Of a stretch of DNA of 64,000 nucleotides, positions 62,335 through 64,000 are shown one piece after another (within the stretch, counting starts at the first letter, position 1; every line of letters starts with the position of its first letter). The stretch lies in NCBI GenBank assembly GCA_028015205.1, contig CM051516.1:38516230-38580229 (forward strand), given 5' to 3'. This DNA comes from Mytilisepta virgata. Lineage: Eukaryota > Mollusca > Bivalvia > Mytilida > Mytilidae. A model generated the notes under the pieces. The model did no database searches. It worked only from the letters and a program-made list of their open reading frames with translations, and was not told the DNA's origin. A program made the translations under genes and the position numbers.

Positions 62335-64000
62335 ATGGCAGTTAAAATTGGCTCCCTTAATTGCAGGGGTTTAGCAGATAAAGTTAAAAGGAATGATATT
62401 TTCTTAAGATGCAAAGATAAATATAATATTACTGTTCTTATAGATACACATTGTAAGAAAGAGAATGAAAACCAATGGAGACAGGAATGGGGTTATAAAT
62501 GTTATTTTTCCTCGCATTCAGGTCACAGTAGAGGGGTTTCAGTTATGTTCAATAATGATTTTCAGTTTCTTGTTCATAAAGAAATAGTAGATAAGGATGG
62601 AAATTATGTAATTTTGGATATTACAATTCAAGAGTGATGAATGACTCTAGTTGCATTATATGGCCCAACTGAGGATAATCCTGGATTTTTTACAAAAATT
62701 AAAGAAAAGGTAGCTTTATTGCAAAACTCATCTGTAATCATGGTTGGGGACTGGAATGTTGTACAAGATTATGAAATGGATACTGTTAATTACAAGTTGA
62801 ATAATAATGTCAAGGCTAATAAAAGTATTGTCGAAATAAAGGATTCTTTAATTTTAATAGACGTATGGAGATCTTTTAACCCAGAAGTTAAAAGATATAC
62901 ATGGCGCGGTCCGAATCTAAAACAAAGTAGATTAGATTACTTTTTAGTTTCAACTGATTTTGAGCCACTGATAAATATGTGTGATATTGAACTAAGTTAT
63001 AGATCAGACCATTCGCCAGTCACCCTATCTCTTAAATTTCACAACCAAGTTAAAGGTAAGGGCACATGGAAATTCAACAATAGTTTATTACATGACAAAG
63101 ATTATGTAGAAATTGTAAAGCAATGCATAAATGAGACAATTAATGAATATAGTCTACCTACGGAAAATGATAATGACATTGAACTACAATGTATCTCTTA
63201 ACCCACATTTATTTTGGGAAATGTTAAAATGTAAAATTAGAGGTGAGACTATATCATATTCCTCACATAAAAAGAAAAACAATAATAAAATGGAAGAAAT
63301 ATTAGAAAAGAAATTGCTCAGATTATCAGAAGCTCTTGACAAAAATCCAGACAATAATCTAGAAAATGAAATAAAAACAGCAGAACAGGAATTATTATTG
63401 CTGAGGGAAAATAGGGTGACTGGAATCATGGCTCGGGCAAAAGCAAGATGGTTAGCAGAAGGGGAAAAATGCACAAATTATTTTTGCAATTTAGAAAAGC
63501 GGCAATACAGTGACACAATAATTTCAAAACTTATTGACGATGACGGAGAAGAAATCACTGATCAATTCAAAATTTTAGAAAAGCAAAAATCTTTTTATGA
63601 AAATTTATATGCCTCAACTAATCCAGTCTCTAACCATGAACATGAGAATCTTTTCTTTAATAAGGATAATCCCTATATAAATGTCCTGTCAGAGGAAGAA
63701 AAAATGCAGACAGAGGGTGACTTAAAAAGGACTGAATGCCTCAATGCTCTCAAGAATATGAAAAATGGAAAATCACCAGGGCTTGATGGCTACACCACAG
63801 AATTTTACAAATTCTTTTGGAATGACTTACAATATTTCCTTCTTAAATCATATAATTACAGTCTCGAAAAAGGAAATTTCTCTGTCTCTCAAACTCAGGG
63901 TATGATTACATGCCTGCCAAAGGATGGAAAATCAAGATTTTATTTAAAAAATTGGCGCCCTATAACACTAATAAATGTTGATATGAAAATAGCATCAGCA
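62335..64000 (+). pseudogene. L1-like LINE ORF2, broken and cut by the window edge
   Basis: The endonuclease starts MAVKIGSLNCRGLADKVKRN. LIDTHC replaces the usual ETH by DTH. GDWNVV, RLDYFLV and SDHSPV follow. Two adjacent stops (62635-62640) interrupt the frame, which then resumes at once. Near 63185 a frameshift moves the reading to NPHLFWEMLKCKIRGETISY, a segment typical of L1/Tx1-type ORF2. The RT begins with NGKSPGLDGYTTEFYKFFW and reaches NWRPITLINVDMKIASA at the window end. These defects make the 5' part inactive in this copy. Distinct from the LINE at 56.9 kb. Confidence 0.85.

Overview
The window looks like nuclear DNA of a bivalve mollusc, most likely a marine mussel (Mytilus or a close relative). 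It is AT-rich, the genes have many short exons with GT-AG introns, and the intergenic DNA is dense in transposons. The clues for the lineage are tRNA-headed SINEs with a molluscan type of 3' end, a dispersed repeat I associate with mussel transcripts, and a HEPN protein of a type I recall as expanded in bivalves. The assignment rests on memory of these families, not on a search.

Three host genes can be assembled from splice sites and reading phase. (1) Minus strand, 7281 to 1180: four exons encoding a 287-residue protein with a DZIP3-type HEPN domain whose RX4H motif is intact (R-N-P-W-A-H, residues 172-177). (2) Minus strand, 40756 to 16077: 24 coding exons that join in frame into a 1264-residue multi-EF-hand protein resembling EFCAB6, a ciliary/flagellar protein that also binds DJ-1. 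A likely promoter with a YY1-type site and a near-consensus RFX X-box lies about 200 bp upstream of its ATG. One exon carries a tail-to-head series of 26-residue repeats, and one splice acceptor has been tandemly duplicated in frame. (3) Plus strand, 52013 to 55926: two exons encoding a 229-residue secreted-then-anchored membrane protein with a cysteine-rich ectodomain.

The rest is mobile and repetitive DNA. From 9.7 to 13.9 kb there are two complete SINEs, a decayed LINE, a small palindromic element and a 313-bp tandem duplication. Introns of the EF-hand gene hold several inverted-repeat elements, two minisatellites and a palindromic AAGATATCTT array. From 42.4 to 46.1 kb there is a foldback transposon: its terminal inverted repeats are built of a GAGTTA/GAGTTC hexamer array and it is flanked by a perfect 9-bp target duplication. 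Three related inverted-repeat elements with TAA-type target duplications (PIF/Harbinger-like) lie at 39.4, 50.6 and 52.9 kb; the last one has been split by a hAT-derived element that keeps the hAT dimerisation region. From 56.9 to 61.7 kb there is a LINE with an uninterrupted 1175-codon endonuclease/reverse transcriptase ORF. A second, L1-like LINE with broken reading frame starts at 62.3 kb and runs off the window.

The best candidates for something undescribed are the hexamer-armed foldback element, the 26-residue repeat domain inserted in the EFCAB6-like protein, the in-frame duplicated splice acceptor, and a general pattern in which several inverted-repeat transposons carry private tandem arrays or fixed poly-C/poly-G tracts.
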